Source: Methanohalobium sp046546175
GTDB lineage: Archaea > Halobacteriota > Methanosarcinia > Methanosarcinales > Methanosarcinaceae
NCBI RefSeq assembly: GCF_046546175.1
Contig: NZ_JBKGYF010000085.1
Location: 1 to 7,042 of the forward strand
Direction: 5' to 3'
Length of the DNA: 7,042 bases
Both the position numbers and the translations under genes were made by a program. The notes under the pieces were generated by a model. The model saw only the letters and a list, made by a program, of their open reading frames with translations, was not told the DNA's origin and searched no databases. Shown piece after piece: positions 5,311 through 7,042 of the stretch (within the stretch, counting starts at the first letter, position 1; the number at the start of each line of letters is the position of its first letter).

Positions 5311-5320
5311 ATATGTATAA
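5311..5320 (-). promoter_or_regulatory. TATA box of the Toprim gene
   Basis: TTATACATAT on the - strand lies with its centre about 25 bases before the ATG at 5290. That is the spacing expected for a leaderless archaeal transcript, and it is the main reason for the start chosen. Confidence 0.45.
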
Positions 5321-5355
5321 TTTGAAAAACTGATATACACTTAACAGTATAAACG

Positions 5356-5386
5356 TCATGGTTATTAAATTTCATGGTTATTAAAT
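5356..5386. repeat. Tandem duplication of a 15-base unit
   Basis: TCATGGTTATTAAAT occurs at 5356-5370 and again at 5372-5386, with one base between. It lies in the divergent spacer between the Toprim gene (-) and the FmdE-like gene (+). The first copy contains the upstream ATG of the long Toprim frame. It may be a recent slippage duplication or a pair of regulator sites 16 bases apart. Confidence 0.7.
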
Positions 5387-5455
5387 GTCACAGGAAAAAA
5401 TATTAAAACATTTGATTCATAATAAACCAAATTTAATAATAAAAGGTGAAAAGAA

Positions 5456-6032
5456 ATGAGTTTTGAAAAAGCAGTAGAATTTCATGGCCATCAGTGTCCA
5501 GGACTTGCTATTGGATATAGAGCAGCACAGATAGCCCTTGACAAATTCAAAAACCGTTCAGAAGATGAAGAACTGGTTGCTATTGTAGAAAACAATTCAT
5601 GTGCTGTAGATGCTATACAATCACAGACAAGGTGCACTTTTGGAAAAGGAAACTTTGTATTCAGGGATGTATGGTAAACATGTATACACATTCATAAAAA
5701 GAGGGGACTCTAAAGGATTAAGAATTGCACTCAAACCGCAAAGTGACCCTGTAGATGAGCGCCACCTAGAGATTTTTAAAAAATTGCAGGAAAACAGTGC
5801 AACTGATGAAGAAGTTAATGAATTCAGAAATCTCCATGAGCTGAAAACCAACAACATACTTGAAGCTCCTGAAAATGAACTGTTTGACATAGAAGATGTC
5901 TCAATTGAACCTCCTCAGAAAGCACAGATATTTGAAACTGTTGTGTGTGATGAATGCGGAGAGGGTGTAATGTCCTCCAGAGTAACAACCAACAACAATC
6001 AAAATGTTTGCCTTCCCTGTTCCAAAAAATAA
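5456..6032 (+). pseudogene. FmdE-family protein (formylmethanofuran dehydrogenase subunit E-like) with a one-base frameshift
   Basis: Members of this family are encoded with, or related to, subunit E of formylmethanofuran dehydrogenase; the exact role of subunit E is uncertain. The first frame (from 5456) gives EFHGHQCPGLAIGYRA (H10, H12, C14), C49, D52, Q55 and CTFGKGN (60-66), then runs into TAA at 5675-5677. The downstream frame continues as YGKHVYTFIKRGDSKGLRIAL and ends with a zinc ribbon (CDECGEG and CLPC). The joined sequence lines up if one base, best placed as G5669 between GAT and TAT, is removed, giving 191 residues, about the family length. R59 stands where I expect Gly before CTFGKGN. 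The ribosome site GGTGA (5445-5449) is intact. Either a sequencing error or a recent loss of function would explain this. No slippery site is visible. TrmO follows after 43 bases. Confidence 0.85.
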
Positions 6033-6075
6033 GGTTGCAAAAAAAAAATATACAATCTCTTCATATAAGGAGGTA

Positions 6076-6567
6076 ATGAATGAAATAACATACCAGCCAA
6101 TAGGAATAATCCACACAGGTTTTAAAGAACAAGAAGGCGTTCCTATACAACCTGCCGGAGCAAAGGGTGTAGAAGGTTATGTAGAAGTATATTCTGAATA
6201 TGAACAGGGATTAAAAGACCTAGAAGGTTTTTCTCATGTATATCTGGTATACCATTTCCACCTATCAAGTGACTATTCCCTGATTGTTAAACCGTTCATG
6301 GATTCCAAAGAGCATGGATTATTCGCAACAAGAGCTCCGAAAAGACCAAATCCTATTGGTATCTCCATAGTTCGTGTTGTAAGTGTTGTTAAAAACATAA
6401 TATATATTAAAGATGTGGATATCGTCGATGGTACTCCTCTTCTGGATATCAAACCCTATGTACCAGAAATGGGAGTGGGGGATTATGAAGACGTTAAAAT
6501 CGGGTGGCTGGAGGACAACATACATAAAGTTGAAACAAGCAGAGCCGATAATAGGTTCATAGAATAA
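6076..6567 (+). CDS. trmO: TrmO-type tRNA methyltransferase (TsaA/YaeB family)
   Basis: TrmO uses S-adenosylmethionine to methylate N6 of t6A37 in the anticodon loop of certain tRNAs, giving m6t6A, which tunes decoding. The 163-residue protein is the single-domain form. It opens with YQPIGIIHTGF (6-16) and has GVEGYVEVYSEYEQGLKDLEG (31-51) and FSHVYLVYHFH (52-62). The family signature RAPKRPNPIGIS falls at 86-97, and VDIVDGTPLLDIKPYVP (114-130) forms the product-end motif. Bacterial enzymes often carry an extra C-terminal domain that is absent here. Start choice: the open frame reaches back to 6004 within the fmdE-like gene, but family members begin near this ATG, and AAGGAGG (6067-6073) lies just before it, only two bases away. 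Substrate identity in this archaeon is inferred from family. It probably shares a transcript with the fmdE-like gene. Confidence 0.9.
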   Translation: MNEITYQPIGIIHTGFKEQEGVPIQPAGAKGVEGYVEVYSEYEQGLKDLEGFSHVYLVYHFHLSSDYSLIVKPFMDSKEHGLFATRAPKRPNPIGISIVRVVSVVKNIIYIKDVDIVDGTPLLDIKPYVPEMGVGDYEDVKIGWLEDNIHKVETSRADNRFIE

Positions 6568-6617
6568 TTAATAAGATATAACATTAAATTTAAACTATTT
6601 GAATACGAGGGTAAATT

Positions 6618-7042
6618 ATGACAGATGAGGAATTTGAACCGATATGTGACATTTCTGAACAGTTCAGAGATTATTGCAACAGGATGCTCGAAAGTGAATA
6701 TGACCCAAAACCCAGTAATTTTATTTTTAATACCCTTAAAAATCAGAAAACCATTGTAATGGCTGCAAACCCTAGGATCGGTCTGGTTACAAGGGGAATC
6801 CTGCGTGCGGCTAAAGATGCAGATGCTCCTATCATTCTGGAACTTGCAAGGTCTGAATGTAATCTGGAAAACGGATACACAGGTTTATATCCGTCTGATT
6901 TCTCAGAACAGACTTATCAGGCCGCGAAGGATGTAGGACATGATATTTGGTCCCTGCACGCCGACCATATAGTTATTAAAAAGGGTGACAGTAACGATAT
7001 AGAAAACACCAAAAAACTGGTAAAAGCTCAAATCGATTCCTG
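6618..7042 (+). CDS. Class II aldolase-like protein, N-terminal part (cut by window end)
   Basis: The visible 141 residues resemble class II fructose/tagatose-bisphosphate aldolases and the related GatZ/KbaZ proteins, which are metal-dependent TIM barrels cleaving or forming ketose bisphosphates. Seen are TIVMAANPRIGLVTRGILRAAKDADAPIILELA (about 46-78), which resembles the first barrel strands and helix. NLENGYTGLYPSDF follows (about 82-95) and recalls the GGYTGM.P.DF segment of GatZ/KbaZ. SLHADH (about 110-115) matches the HxDH metal/catalytic motif. The start is supported by GAGGGT (6607-6612) five bases upstream. It lies 50 bases after trmO on the same strand. The C-terminal barrel half lies outside the window, so whether it is a catalytic aldolase or a non-catalytic partner cannot be decided. 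The first 45 residues match no class II motif I know. Confidence 0.7.
   Translation, partial: MTDEEFEPICDISEQFRDYCNRMLESEYDPKPSNFIFNTLKNQKTIVMAANPRIGLVTRGILRAAKDADAPIILELARSECNLENGYTGLYPSDFSEQTYQAAKDVGHDIWSLHADHIVIKKGDSNDIENTKKLVKAQIDS

Noticed and set aside
5640..5690. Programmed frameshift in the FmdE-like gene
   Set aside because: The bases around the shift (AGG GAT GTA TGG) do not contain a recognisable slippery run, and I see no strong downstream pseudoknot. A plain insertion is simpler.

Overview
The window reads as a chromosomal stretch of an AT-rich methanogenic archaeon, most likely in the Methanosarcinales (Methanosarcinaceae-like). This rests on the gene set: a proteasome-activating nucleotidase (PAN), an archaeal MBF1, an FmdE-family protein, DUF356- and DUF2551-type proteins, and a small archaeal Toprim (UPF0292-like) protein. 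Archaeal promoter elements (BRE/TATA) and Shine-Dalgarno sites of the GGTGA/GGAGG type also fit. Family names come from recognition of the protein sequences, not from searches. The genus cannot be fixed from this window. No tRNA, rRNA, insertion sequence or CRISPR array is visible.

Layout. 1-465: an upstream region with a TATA-like box and an 8-bp hairpin, then an 81-residue zinc protein made of two copies of a CxxCxGxG pair. 466-838: a gene-poor stretch with several hairpins, an AT-rich 10-bp tandem repeat, a perfect 10-bp-arm palindrome and two very small candidate ORFs. 839-1156 (-): a DUF2551-like protein of winged-helix type with a possible operator palindrome upstream. 1335-2685 (-): PAN, ending in a strong hairpin/T-run terminator whose 5' arm lies in the last codons. 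2686-2891: a divergent promoter region. 2892-3398 (+): MBF1. 3485-4306 (+): proC, proline biosynthesis. 4374-4786 (+): a 13-codon mini-ORF with an ATGA overlap to a DUF356-like gene. 4793-5290 (-): a Toprim-domain protein convergent with it, with a likely leaderless start. 5356-5386: a tandem 15-bp duplication in the divergent spacer. 5456-6032 (+): an FmdE-family gene broken by one extra base near 5669. 6076-6567 (+): a TrmO-type tRNA methyltransferase. 6618-end (+): the N-terminal 141 residues of a class II aldolase-like protein.

How the genes fit together. PAN (protein unfolding for the 20S proteasome) and MBF1 (transcription bridging factor) share a divergent promoter region, so they could be co-regulated. 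FmdE-like, TrmO-like and aldolase-like genes follow one another on the + strand with gaps of 43 and 50 bases and could form one transcription unit, although no single pathway links them. The rest is single housekeeping genes.

No clear undescribed multi-gene system is present. The observations most worth a second look are the FmdE frameshift, the duplicated CxxCxGxG mini-protein, the mini-ORF coupled to DUF356, the palindromes and tiny ORFs in 466-838, and the PAN terminator overlapping the codons for its proteasome-docking tail.
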